From Porodaedalea pini (taxonomy: Eukaryota; Basidiomycota; Agaricomycetes; Hymenochaetales; Hymenochaetaceae): a DNA stretch of 64,000 bases. How positions within the stretch are numbered: position 1 is the first letter of the stretch; each line of letters begins with the position of its first letter. This document shows, piece by piece, positions 33,728-45,610 of the stretch. The notes below the pieces were generated by a model. That model saw nothing but the letters and a program-made list of their open reading frames with translations. It made no database searches and was not told the origin of the DNA. The stretch covers positions 248,001 through 312,000 of the forward strand of contig NBAY01000035.1 in the NCBI GenBank assembly GCA_002794775.1. Direction: 5' to 3'. Both the position numbers and the translations under genes were made by a program.

Positions 33728-34299
33728 TGGACTGAAGCAAATGGGGAAGTTGTTGCATGGACAGGTTTTCTTTTGATTTTCTATGTTTCTCTTACATTCT
33801 GAATGTTTTCTCTCCGACGCTCTATGTTTCACCCGGTATGCACATTATACTCACTTTGGAATAATTTTCCTGTAGATAGATCTCTTGCACCTTGTATTTA
33901 GGGACTTCCCTGTTGTAGGTAGCAAGGGAGGAAAAATACTACTGCAGAGTTCCCCTCAGATAGGGCAGCTTCCGTGCATGCAGTCAGTCTCCGCAACAGT
34001 TAGTTTCGTGGCAACCTCATCTTCAGTCTCATCTCTTGTCTCGTTCTCATTCTCGTCTCTGCTATTGCTATTGTCTCGTACCGGAGTTGATATCCCGCTT
34101 GTTCTGGCTCTGCACTGACACTCACATTGGGTCCAGAGCACCTTACAGTATTGACACATACCAACGCGTACCAACGCGTACCAACGTGTACCGAGATTTT
34201 TCCCGCACTCATACCGAGGCTTTAATTACTTCAAAACTCAACAGAAACACGTCCCCAAATGAACTACCGATCCTAAACAACCCATACACAGGATCTACA
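33392..34299 (+). repeat. 3' LTR of element H (908 bp)
   Basis: Starts TGTAGAGTTCCGA, ends GGATCTACA, then ACAGG. Nearly identical to 29126-30043, so H is young compared with its host element G. Confidence 0.9.
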
Positions 34300-36888
34300 A
34301 CAGGATTGTGCATTGACATGAGGTTTGTCGAATGCTATGGGTTGGAAACCGAGCGCTACATCAGACCCCTTGCGGTGCTCAATGCAGATGGGGCCAGTCT
34401 GATCGAGAGATATGTCAATGTCAAGTTAATGATTGGACATCACAAGGAAAGGATAGTCCTTGCAGTGACATCCCTGGTGTCGTCAAACATCTTCCTGGGC
34501 TATGACTGGCTTCGACGCCACAACCCAGAAGTCGACTGGAAAATGGGTTCAATTGAATTCACCCGTTGTCCAGAAGAGTGTGCGATTGAGAAGGAGGTTG
34601 TGGAAGAGATGAGGAGGGTGAGAGAGGTGCAAATGGACAAGGCGTCCTGGCCTGCATACCTCAACGACTTCGCTGACATCTTCAGTGAAAAAGGCTTCGA
34701 GAAACTGCTGGAACATAGACCCTGGGATCATGTCATCGACTTGAAACCCAACTTCAAGCCTAGTGACTGCAAGATCTATCCATTGACACCGACGGAACAG
34801 CAGTCGCTGAAGGACTTCCTCGAAGAGAACTTGAAGTTGGGCCGCATATGAAAGTTGATCTCACCGATGGTGTCGCCCTTTTTCTTCATCAAGAAGGCCG
34901 ACAAATCCTTACGCCTGATTCAGGACTACCAGAAGCTTAATGAGGGGATGATCAAGAACAAGTACCCTCTCCCCCTCATCGACAAACTTGTTGACAAGGT
35001 CAAGAAGGCAAAGTTCATCACCAAGCTTGACCTTCGCTGGGGATACTACAATGTCCAGATCTGTGAAGGTGATGAATGGAAGGCAGCATTCCACATGAAC
35101 ATGGGTCTCTTCGAACTGACAGTCATGTTCTTTGGTCTTTGTAATGCACCGGCAACATTCCAGGCTTTTGTCAACCACATCTTCAAGGGATTGATCTATG
35201 ACAACTTGATCATTGTCTACCTCGACGACATACTGATTCTCTCGCAAACTCTTGAGGAACATATCGAGACATCAAGGCATGTCCTTCAGATCTTGCGAGA
35301 AAATGGCCTGTACCTAAAACTGGAGAAGTGCGAGTTCGACACCAAGGTGGTAAAGTACCTCGGCCACATCGTCGGTAATGGTGAAATCAGGGTGGACCTG
35401 GCGAAGACGGAAGCAATCGCAGACTGGCCCGTCCCACAAAACATCAAACAGCTGCAACAGTTCCTCGGCATGGGCAACTGGCTACAATGGTTTATCAAGG
35501 ACTACAGCAAGGTAGTCCATCCATTGATGTCGCTGACAGGCAAGAAGGACTGGGTATGGGAGACCAAACAGCAGGAAGCATTCGAGGAGCTGAGACAACG
35601 TCTCTGCTCACCTCCAGTCCTAGCCATCGCGAATGATGAGGGCCCTTTCCATGTTGAAGCGGACTCATCAAACTTCACGCTAGGAGGCGTGTTGTTGCAG
35701 AAGCAGGAAGGCAAGTAGAGGGTAGTCACCTACAGGTCAGAAGCGCTCCTGCCGGTGGAACGAAACTACAAGATCTATGACAAGGAGATGCTCGCGATTG
35801 TTTTGGCACTCAAGGAATGGAGACAGTACCTTCTCAGCACCCGTCACAAGATCAAGATCTGGTCCAACCATGCCAACCTCACCTACTTCAGGTCAGCGCA
35901 GAAGCTGAGCTATCGCCAAGCTCGCTGGTGAACAGAGCTCGAGGAATTTGACTTCCACCTCGAACACAAGTTGGGGAAGATGATGGGCAAGGCAGACCTG
36001 CTATCGCGCAAGGCGGGCTACGATGAAGGCAAGGATGACAACGACAGCATTGTGTTCATCAAGGAGAAGTGGCTGAACCGTGGAATGGTGAGAACGTCGC
36101 ATGATGAGGTGTTGGACAGAGTGGGTGAAGCGCAAAGGGTGCAGGACGAGTCGGAAAGGCCGACAGGACTAACGGACGTCGACAGGCTATGGTGAATGAA
36201 AGGAAAGGTATATGTCCCATCAACAATGAAGGAATCGGTGTTGCGAGAGTACCATGACTCGGTCTTGGCAGGACATCCAGGAGCGTCAAAGACAGTCAAA
36301 CTGGTACATCGAGATTTCTGGTGGGCGTCAATGTTCTCTGACATCCAAGCGTATGTCCGAGGGTGTGATTGCTGTCAACAAACAAAAGCTCTGAGGGTGT
36401 CAAGGTCAAGGCCACTCCACCCAAACGTGGTCCCCGAGGGTCCTTGGGAAATTGTTACTGTCAATCTCATTGGAGAGCTCCCAGACTCGAAGGGACACAA
36501 TGCGATCTGCGTCATCATGGATAGATTCTTGAAGCAGATGCATGCGATTCTGACGACAACAAAGCTGTCAGCAGAAGGCATGGCTCAGTTGTACCGCAAC
36601 CACGTCTTCCGACTCCATGGCCTACCAAAGAAGATCATCCATGACCATGGCACACAGTTTGACGCGTCGATGATGAAGGAGCTATACAAACTTCTACACA
36701 TCGAAGGCAACCCGTCAATGGCATATCACCCACAGACGGACGGTCAGACTGAACATGTTAACCAAGAGCTCAAACAGTACCTTAGGCTCTTTGTTAACCA
36801 TCGACAATTGGACTGGAAGGACTGGCTCCCCCTTGCAGAATTCGCATACAACAACTGCGAACACTCAGCGACAAAGATGTCTTCCTTC
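34300..36888 (+). pseudogene. Pol of element G, middle part (protease to integrase)
   Basis: Resumes in protease (CIDMRFVECYGL), then RT with YLDD (near 35219-35230), RNase H (VEADSSNFTLGG) and integrase up to NNCEHSATKMS, where element I interrupts. Stops at about 34849 (TGA), 35716 (TAG, from a Trp codon), 35929 (TGA) and 36193 (TGA). Confidence 0.87.
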
Positions 36889-37310
36889 TGTTAGGACTCG
36901 AACTTTTCCTTTCTTTTATTTTCCTTTTATCATTTCCTTTCCTTTAATTGATCCTTCTCATTATATTTAATCGTCTTTTCAATCATTTCTCACACTCCCT
37001 CCACATGACCTTCATTCATTCCATTCCGCTCATTTATGTAACTTTAGATAATATAGTCCCACGGTCGCCACTATAAGAGGTCTCAGGAATCGCATGAACT
37101 CCTTGTTCTGCTTTTCCTCTTACCTCCGCGATGACCTAGGTGAGACTCGCTCCCCTTGTATTAGTTTAGACTGGTATTAATCCTCTTACCTCCGTGACAA
37201 CCTAGCCTGAGTAAGCATGTCCCGAGTCTACGCTCGAGTATAGCACGTTCCAGACGATAGTCAGCTGAGGCCTGCCCAGTCCGAGTTGTTCCCCGGGCTC
37301 CCACCTAACA
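36889..37310 (+). repeat. 5' LTR of element I (422 bp)
   Basis: TGTTAG...CTAACA; the promoter word is CTATAAGAGG here; the GTTCTGCTTTT start word is intact and the PBS AAAAGCAGAAC is at 37312-37322. Confidence 0.93.
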
Positions 37311-37705
37311 TAAAAGCAGAACCTCACCCAGGCTCATCCCCAGCGTACGTCATCGCTGTCGACTCGCCTTCACTCAGTCTAGAGGAGCACTCCCCTCGAC
37401 GGACTTGACATGTAAACCCCCTAAACGACAACCCTCAACCCTGCCCGGACGTTTTCGGATGTTTGTGTATTATGTAAACATTTCAACCGACATTTCCCGA
37501 CCCTGGCTCTACAAATTAGCCTCTGGTGGAGCATGCACCTGATGTGGACGTGGGTGACCAGATGAGTACAAACTTTGACGACAATCTCATTTGTGATCTC
37601 GCTTGGATCCTACCGCCTCGTCATCAATTTTGCCGACGAACCTGTTCAACATTGGCGTAACCCTGGATCGAACGCACAACCGATCCCTGTCCCTCCGCCA
37701 ACATC

Positions 37706-39103
37706 AAGATAGATCTTACCGACGAACAGTGACGGGCCCTTCCTGCATCAGCCCATTGGGATCCAGACCGACCAAGTTACATCACGACCAACAATAGCGG
37801 CATCACACATGACATCTGGTGGAGTGAAATCTGACGCGCCTGGTATTCATCAGACGAACGAGGAAGGAGAGCCAGGTGGCCCCCAGCTGCTCCATTGTCA
37901 CCTGCACCATCGACATCAACTATCAACCTACCACCGACCCCAGGTCCCTACCGTGAAACCAACAGAGAACCCTCACCGCCGACCCCCCCAGAACCTTCGA
38001 CGCCCACACCCGAGCCCGCAATGTCGGCAGGAGGCTTCAGTCAGCAGCAGATGGAGCAGATCGCAGCCATCGTTGCGAATGCCTTCGCCCATCAGGCGAA
38101 TAACGCCCCCGCACCGGTTGTGGCGGCTAACCCCCTGACCCCCAACATAGACGTCGCCCGGCCACGTGAATTCACTGGCGGCGACGACTACCTAGACTTC
38201 AAGCGCGAGGTCCTTCTTTTCGTCTCCACGAACCCAAACAGATACCCCACGTCACAGAGTAAGATCTATGTTGCTCTCTCCTACCTGAAGGGTGGTAATG
38301 TGGTGACGTGGGTGCAGAATTATGTAGAGGAATCAATGACGGCCGGCATCGTAACCTTCACTGACAGTTGGACAAGATTCCAAGAGTGCCTGGACGCCTC
38401 GTTCGATGATCCGAACTGGAAGGAAAAGGCACTGGCAAAGTTCCGGACTAAAGTACAGAAGGACCTCACCACCGATGAATTCTTCCAGGATCTCGACGTC
38501 GTGATCACAAGAGCAGGTTTGACGGATGACAGCATCATCTGTGACTGGCTGAAGCGAGTGATGAACATCGAAGTGGTGCGAGGGGTACTACGGTCAACAC
38601 CAGTCCCGACGACGTATGAAGACTGGAAGAAGAAGGCAATCGAGATCGACCGGGGTGAGCAACAGATTCGCGCCATCCAACGAGGCCGCGCCTTCCCGCC
38701 CCCGCCACGCCCACCGCAGCCGCATGGACCCCCAGCTCGTCGCCAGTTGACAGCCCCCCATGTCAACAAACGCGATGTGACAGGCGTCACCTTCGGAGGA
38801 GCTGGCCAGCTGATGGACGTCTCCATGAACGAAGCACAATGCCGATGCGCGTGCTGGATCTGTGGCCAGCTTGGTCACTTCAAGGACGCGTGCCCACAAG
38901 GGAAGACGATCGTGCAGCGTATGCTGCAGATGATGGCACCCGGTGAACATTGCCTCCTCGCCGACGAACTAGGGGCAATGAAGGAATCGGCATTCGAGGA
39001 AGTCGTAGACACTCGGAAGTCGACTGTGGAGAACTACATGGAGGAAGAAGGTGATGACGAAGAGGTCGTTGACTCGCAGGGTTTTGCGAGTGGTCAGGCG
39101 TAG
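37706..39103 (+). pseudogene. Gag of element I (nearly intact)
   Basis: 466 codons. The N-terminal KIDLTDEQ and DIWWSE motifs carry two TGA codons (about 37730 and 37832); from there the frame is open for over 400 codons through PPTPEPAMSAGGFSQQQMEQI, the capsid core RPREFTGGDDYLDFKREVLL, the zinc knuckle CWICGQLGHFKDAC (near 38854) and the acidic tail DEEVVDSQGF. This copy shows that sister stops just before the knuckle replace Arg or Cys codons. Frameshift heptamer GGGTTTT at 39079-39085. Confidence 0.87.
39079..39085 (+). promoter_or_regulatory. -1 frameshift heptamer, element I
   Basis: G GGT TTT in the gag frame; gag ends at TAG 39101-39103 and the -1 frame is open from 39082 into pol. 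Confidence 0.75.
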
Positions 39104-42100
39104 CCACCGGGACGACTGACCGAGAAGTTCCAAGGGTTTCAAGTTCGGATCTGTTAAAATATAGTCAACCGCCTGTACAATATCTAGATGCAAATGGCGT
39201 CGATGACTTTTCCAACTATGAAGACCCTACTGGTGTGAATGAAGAAGACGTTGAAGAGAAATTGTTCATGAGGGGAACTGGCAGACACCAGCTGGACCTC
39301 CTCCTGAACATCGGACACAGCGTAGCAGGTGAGACGAGAGAGGTGGATGTGCATGCCCTCGTGGATTTGGGATGCACAGGATCATGCATTGACGTGAGGT
39401 TCGTCGAACAATACGGGTTGGAAACCAAACGATACATTTGGCCTCTCGCAGTGCTCAATGCCGATGGCACACACAATGAAGCCGGGTTGATTGAAGAATA
39501 CGTTGACGTTGAGCTTATGATTGGACCCCACTGGGAGAGGATTGTCCTTGCGGTGACATCGCTGGCATCGTCAAACATCTTCCTTGGTTATGATTGGCTT
39601 CGACGTCACAACCCGGAGGTCGACTGGAAGGCGGGTTTGATTGAATTCACCCGTTGCCTGGAGGAGTGCACGATCGTAAAGGAGGATGTGAGGAAGGTGG
39701 AGGAGGCCGTGGAAGAGATAAGGAGGATGAGGGGGGTGAGAGAAGTGTGAATGGACAAGGCGTCCTGGCCCGCATATCTCAACGACTACGCCGACGTCTT
39801 CTTGGAGAAAGGATTCGAAAAGCTACCGGAACACCGCCCCTGGGACTACGTCATCGATCTGAAACCCGACTTCAAGCCGAGCGACTGCAAGATCTATCCG
39901 CTGACGCCGATGGAACAGCAGTCGTTAAAGGACTTCCTTGAAGAGAACCTGAAGTCAGGCCGCATACGAAAGTCAATCTCGCCGATGGCCTCGCCCTTCT
40001 TCTTCATCAAGAAGGCCGACAAGTCCCTACACCCGATCCAGGATTACCGAAAACTCAACGACGGTACAATCAAGAATAAGTATCCCCTCCCTCTCATCGA
40101 CGAACTTGTCAACAAGGTCAAGAAAGCGAAGTACATCACTAAGCTTGACCTTCGATGGGGATACTACAACGTCCGGATCTGCGAAGGCGATGAGTGGAAA
40201 GTAGCATTTGGCACAAATATGGGCCTCTTCGAACCTACAGTCATGTTCTTTGGTCTTTGCAATGCACCGGCGACATTCCAGGCCTTTGTCAACCACATCT
40301 TCAAGGGACTGATCTACGACAACTTGATCATCGTCTATCTCGATGACATCCTCATTCTCTCGCAAACTCTTGAGGAACACATTGAGACGTCAAGGCGCAT
40401 CCTTCAGATCTTGTGAGAAAACGGCCTGTACCTGAAGCCGGAAAAATGCGAGTTCGACACTAAGACCGTGAAGTACCTCAGGCACATCATCGGCAATGGC
40501 AAAATCAAGGCTGACCCGGCGAAGACAGAGGCGATCGCAAACTGGCCGGTTCCACAAAACCTCAAGCAGCTACAGCAATTCCTCAGCATGGGCAACTGGC
40601 TGCGACGATTCATCAAGGACTACAGCAAGATAGTCCATCCGCTGACATCGCTAACGGGTAAAAAGGACTGGGTATGGGAGACCAAACAGCAGGAAGTGTT
40701 CGAGGAGCTGAGACGACATCTCTGCTCACCTCCAGTCCTGGCCATCGCCAACGACGAGGGCCCTTTCCGCGTCGAGGCGGACTCGTTGAACTTCGCACTC
40801 GGAGGAGTGTTGTTGCAGAAACAGGAAGGCAAGTGGAGGGTGGTCACCTACAGGTCGGAAGTGCTCCTGCCAGCGGAACGGAACTACGAGATCTACGACA
40901 AGGAGATGCTCGTGATCATTTCGGCGCTCAAGGAGTGGAGACAATACCTCCTCGGCGCCCGTCACCCCATCGAGATCTGGTCCGATCATGCCAACCTCAC
41001 CTACTTCAGGTCGGCACAAAAGCTGAGCTATTGACAAGCTCGCTGGCGAACAGAGCTTGAAGAATTCGACTTCCACCTCGAGCACAAGTCAGGGAAGACA
41101 ATGGGCAAGGCGGACTTACTGTCACGCAAGGCAGGCTATGACGAGGGAAAGGATGACAACGACGACGTCGTGTTCATCAAAGACAAGTGGCTGAATCGTG
41201 GAGTGGTGAGGACATCGCGTGAGGAGGTGTTGGAACGAGTGGGTGATGCGCAGAGGGTGCAGGACGAGTCGGAGAGGCCGACGGGGATGACAGAGGTCGA
41301 CGGGTTGTGGCGCATGAAAGGCAAAGTGTACGTGCCATCATCAATGAAGGAGGCCATATTGTGGGAATGTCACGACTCGGTTCTGGCAGGACACCCAGGA
41401 GCATCAAAAATGGTGGAGCTCATCCATCGAGACTTCTGGTGGACATCAATGTTCTCCGACATCTGAGCATATGTCCGAGGGTGTGATTGCTGTCAGCGGA
41501 CAAAGGCTCTGAGGGCGTCGAGGTCAAGGCCGCTTCACCCAAATGCAGTCCCGGAAGCTCCTTGGGAAGTCGTCACAGTCGATCTCATCGGAGAACTCCC
41601 AGACTCCAAGGGACACAACGCAATCTGCATCTTTGTGGACAGGTTCTCGAAGCAGATGCACGCGATCCTGACAATGACAAAATTGTCAGTGGAAGGCATG
41701 GCCCAGTTGTACCGCAACCATGTCTTCCGTCTCCACGGCTTGCCAAAGAAGATCATCCATGACCGAGGCACACAGTTCGATGCATCGATGATGAAGGAAC
41801 TGTACAAGCTCCTGCACATCGAAGGCAATCCGTCAACAGCGTACCACCCACAGATGGATGGTCAAATGGAATGCATCAACCAAGAGCTCGAACAGTATCT
41901 TCGACTCTTTGTTAACCATCAGCAATCGGACTGGAAGGACTGGCTACCTCTTGCAGAGTTTGCGTACAATAACTGCAAACACTTGGCAATGAAGATGTCC
42001 CCCTTCTACGCGAACACAGGACGTCACCCCTTGAGCTTTGACACAACACGAACCTCGTCTGCCAACATGTCGGCGGAAGAATTTGCAAAGCACATTAAGG

Positions 42101-42726
42101 AGACTCATCATGTTGTGAAGGACAACCTGGTCAAGGCAGCGGACGACATGAAATGTTACCATGATCGGACGGCAGGAACTTCGGTTGAGTACAAGGCTGG
42201 ATACAAGGTCTTCCTCGATGGGCGGAACGTCAACACAGATTCGCCAACGAAGAAGCTCGCCGACAAATGGTATGGTCCCTTTGAGATCATCGACAAGGTG
42301 GGAGCCAGTGCATACAAACTCAGGCTCCCCAAGCGATGGAAAAAAGTCCACCCGGTCTTCAATGAGGCACTACTGAAGCCCACCGTCGAACCGTCCTTCG
42401 AGAGCCAGAAACAACCAGCACCACCGCCTCCTGACATCGTCGACAACGAAGAGGAGTACGAGATCGAGGAGGTTCTAGACTCGCATCTGCACCGAGGAAA
42501 GCTACAGTACCTTGTCAAGTGGGTCGGATACAATGAACCGACTTGGCAGCCTGAGACGGACTTCGGTGAGAACGCAAAAGAGGCGATCGCTGAATTCTAT
42601 TGAAAACACCCTGGCGCTCCTCGTAAACTTGACATTCCTCACCAACGACTCCGCCCACGCTTCGTCGACACCAAGCCAGACGACCTCGATCTTGGTTGGT
42701 CAGGACGCCCAACCTTGAGGGGGGGG
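39082..42726 (+). pseudogene. Pol of element I with chromodomain (five TGA stops)
   Basis: Protease (ALVDLGCTG, so the DSG Ser has become Leu), RT ([12 protein letters not shown] near 40339-40350), RNase H (RVEADSLNFALGG), integrase (CHDSVLAGHPG, CDCCQ, VDLIGELPDSKG, HDRGTQFD) and chromodomain (LQYLVKWVGYNEPTWQPE). TGA stops at 39748, 40414, 41032, 41464 and 42601. The TGA at 39748 sits in GTGTGAATGGAC; element G has GTGCAAATGGAC there, consistent with an ancestral CGA lost both ways. The frame ends at the polypurine tract. Confidence 0.9.
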
Positions 42727-42729
42727 TAA

Positions 42730-43151
42730 TGTTAGGACTCGAACTTTTCCTTTCTTTTATTTTCCTTTTATCATTTCCTTTCCTTTAATTGATCCTTCTC
42801 ATTATATTTAATCGTCTTTTCAATCATTTCTCACACTCCCTCCACATGACCTTCATTCATTCCATTCCGCTCGTTTATGTAACTTTAGATAATATAGTCC
42901 CATGGTCGCCACTATAAGAGGTCTCAGGAATCGCATGAACTCCTTGTTCTGCTTTTCCTCTTACCTCCGCGACGACCTAGGTGAGACTCGCTCCCCTTGT
43001 ATTAGTTTAGACTGGTATTAATCCTCTTACCTCCACGACAACCTAGCCTGAGTAAGCATGTCCCGAGTCTACGCTTGAGTATAGCATGTCCTAGACGATA
43101 GTCAGCCGAGGCCTGCCCAGTCCGAGTTGTTCCCTGGGCTCCCACCTAACA
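42730..43151 (+). repeat. 3' LTR of element I (422 bp)
   Basis: Follows a run of eight G and TAA. Same length as the 5' LTR; followed by CCTTC. Confidence 0.93.
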
Positions 43152-43880
43152 CCTTCTATGCGAACACCAGATGTCACCCTATGAGCTTCGATGCAGTATG
43201 AGCTTCCTCTGCCAACATGTCAGCGGAAGAATTCATGAAGCACATCAATGAGACTCATCGCATTGCGAAGGACAACCTGGTCAAGGCAGCAGAGGACATG
43301 AAGCACTACCATGACCAAATGGCAGGAACATTGGTGGAGTACCAGGCTGGCGACAAGGTCTTCCTCGACAGATGAAAAATCAGTACAGACTTGCCAACAA
43401 AGAAGCTTGCTGACAAGTGGTGTGGTCCCTTCGATGTTGTCAACAAGGTGGGAGCAAGTGCATACAAGCTCAAGCTCCCAAAGCGATGGAAAAAGGTCCA
43501 CCCCATCTTCAACGAAGCTCTACTAAAGCCCGCTGTTGAACCCGCCTTTGAAGGCCAGAAACAGCAGTCACCACCACCACCGGAGATTGTCAACAATGAG
43601 GAAGAATACGAGGTTGAGAAGGTCATTGACTCACGTCTGCATCGAGGAAAACTGCAGTACCTCGTCAAGTGGGTCAGATACAATGAAGAAACTTGGCAGC
43701 CTGAGATGGACTTCAGTGAGAACACAAAGGGGGTGATCGCTGAGTTCTATCAGAAACACCCCAGTGCTCCTCAAAAACTCGACATTCCTCGCCAATGACT
43801 CCATCCACTCTTCGTCAACACCAAGCCAGACGACCGCGATCTTGGTTGGTTGGGACACCCAACCTTGAGGGGGGGGGGTA
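43152..43880 (+). pseudogene. Pol of element G, last part (integrase C-terminus and chromodomain)
   Basis: Resumes at FYANTRCHPMSFDA after element I, with TGA stops at about 43198 and 43372, then LADKWCGPFDVVNKVGA and the chromodomain LQYLVKWVRYNEETWQPE up to the polypurine tract. Confidence 0.85.
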
Positions 43881-43881
43881 A

Positions 43882-44306
43882 TGTCAGGATTCAAACTTTT
43901 CCCTTCTTTTATTTTCCTTTTTATCATTTCTTTTCTTTTAATCGCTCCTTTTCATTATAATTAATCATCTTTTTCAATCATTTCCCACACTCTTTTCACA
44001 TGACCTTCATTTGTTCCATTCTGTTTGTTTAGGTAACATTAGGTAATATAGTCTCACAGTCATCGCTATATAAGGTCTCAGGAATTGTATGAACTCCTTG
44101 TTCTGCTTTTCCTCTTACCTCCGTGATGACCTAGGTGAGACTCATCCCCCTTGTATTAGTTTAGTCTTGTATTAATCCTCTTACCTCCACAATGACCTAG
44201 CCTGAGTATAGCGTGCCCCAAGTCCCTGCTCGAGTACAGCACGTCCCAGATGACAGTCAGCCAAGGCCTGCCCAGTCCGAGTCATCTCCCAGACTCCCGC
44301 CTAACA
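43882..44306 (+). repeat. 3' LTR of element G (425 bp)
   Basis: Pairs with 26632-27056 and is followed by GCTAC. Confidence 0.92.
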
Positions 44307-45610
44307 GCTACATTGCAACCAACAACGGCGGCATTGTATATGACATCTGGTGGAGCAATATCCAGCATGCCTGGTATTCATCAGACAAACAAGGGAGAAG
44401 AGCTAGGTGGCCCCTGGCTTTTCCATCATCACTGGCACCCTTGACATCTATGGTCCCTCTGCCCCTGACTCCAGGCCCTTATCATGAGACTCATAGAGAT
44501 CTATCACCACCAACCCCCCCTGAACCCTCGATGCCCGCACCAGCAATGTTGATGGGAGGTTTCAGCTAGCAACAGCTGGAACAGATTGCAGCCATTGTCG
44601 TGGGCACCTTTACTCATCAAGCAACACACGCCCCAGCTGCACCAACCCCCAACATTGATGTTGCCCGACCACATGAATTCACTGGTGGCAACAATTACCT
44701 CAACTTCAGACAAGAAGTCACCCTCTTTGTCTCGGTGAACCCCACAAAGTACCCCTCATCGTCGAGCAAGATCTACCTCACCCTTTCCTACCTCAAGGGT
44801 GGCAATGCATCGATGTGGGCACAGAACTACATCAAAGAATTCACGACAAATGGCATTGTGAGTTTCACGGACAGCTGGACAAGGTTCCAGGAATGCCTGG
44901 ATGCCTCATTCGACAATCCAAACTGGAAGGAGAAAGCCTTGGCACTCTTCCAAACCCAGGTCCAGAAGGATCTTTCAGCTGATGAGTTCATCCAAAAACT
45001 CGACACGATCATCACAATGGCAGGCCTAATGGATGATGCTGTCATCTGTGACTGCCTGAAGCATGCGATGAACATCAAGGTGGTCCGTGGAGTACTGAGG
45101 TCGATACCAGTCCCGACGACATATGATGACTGGAAGAAGAAGGCCATTGAGATCGACCGGGGTGAACAGCAGATCTGGGCCATTCAGCGAGGTCGTGTAT
45201 TCCCACCTCCGCCACGCCCCCAACAACAGCAGGCACCCCTGGCTCAACATCTGGCAGCAGCCCCACACGTTGACAAGCATGATGCAACTGGTGTCACATT
45301 CAGAGGTGCTGGCCAACCAATGGACGTCTCAATGAATGAGGTGCAATGACGATGGGTGTGCTGGATTTGTGGCCAGCTGGGTCACTTTAAGGATAAGTGC
45401 CCATAGGGAAAAGCAATCATGCAGCACATGCTGCAGATGATGGCACCTGGCGAGTGTCACCTCCTCGCCGATGAGCTAGGCACAATGAAGGAATCGGCCT
45501 TTGAGGAAGTTGTAGACACTCGGAGGGCAACTGTGGAGGACTATGTGGAGGAGGAAGACAATGACGAAGAGGTCGTCGACTCACAGGGTTTTGCAAGTGG
45601 TCAGGTGTAG
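44307..45610 (+). pseudogene. Gag of element E, main part
   Basis: Continues from 26631: YIATNNGGIVYDIWWSNI, Pro-rich linker, capsid core RPHEFTGGNNYLNF, then TGA just before the zinc knuckle CWICGQLGHFKDKC, and a TAG inside CPQGK. Stops also at about 44568 (TAG). GGGTTTT is intact at 45586-45592. Confidence 0.85.

Larger units (their letters stand above)
29126..34299 (+). mobile_element. Element H: non-autonomous, gag-only LTR retrotransposon
   Basis: A 5174-bp element with LTRs of 918 and 908 bp that are nearly identical but unrelated to the chromovirus LTRs. It is flanked by ACGG and ACAGG (the left copy has lost one A compared with uninterrupted sister elements). After the 5' LTR comes TGGAGCCCACCGCGAG, with a TGG start like a tRNA-primed site. 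The whole internal region is one long Gag-like frame; there is no protease, RT, RNase H or integrase, so it must use enzymes of another element. Confidence 0.85.
36889..43151 (+). mobile_element. Chromovirus element I, full length, nested in G
   Basis: A 6263-bp element with two 422-bp LTRs and the exact target duplication CCTTC (36884-36888 and 43152-43156). LTR differences (about ten) are nearly all CpG transitions. This is the best preserved coding copy: the zinc knuckle region of gag is open and pol has five stops. Confidence 0.95.
26632..44306 (+). mobile_element. Chromovirus element G, nested in E, itself carrying H and I
   Basis: LTRs 26632-27056 and 43882-44306 are both 425 bp and share the rare word GTTTAGGTAACATTAGG. 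The target duplication is exact: GCTAC at 26627-26631 and 44307-44311. The internal region is cut by H at 29125/34300 (in protease) and by I at 36888/43152 (in integrase). The total without insertions is about 6.24 kb. Confidence 0.93.

Noticed and set aside
34036..34851. Open frame running from the H 3' LTR into protease of element G
   Set aside because: A chance fusion created by the insertion junction; the LTR part is non-coding in this frame.
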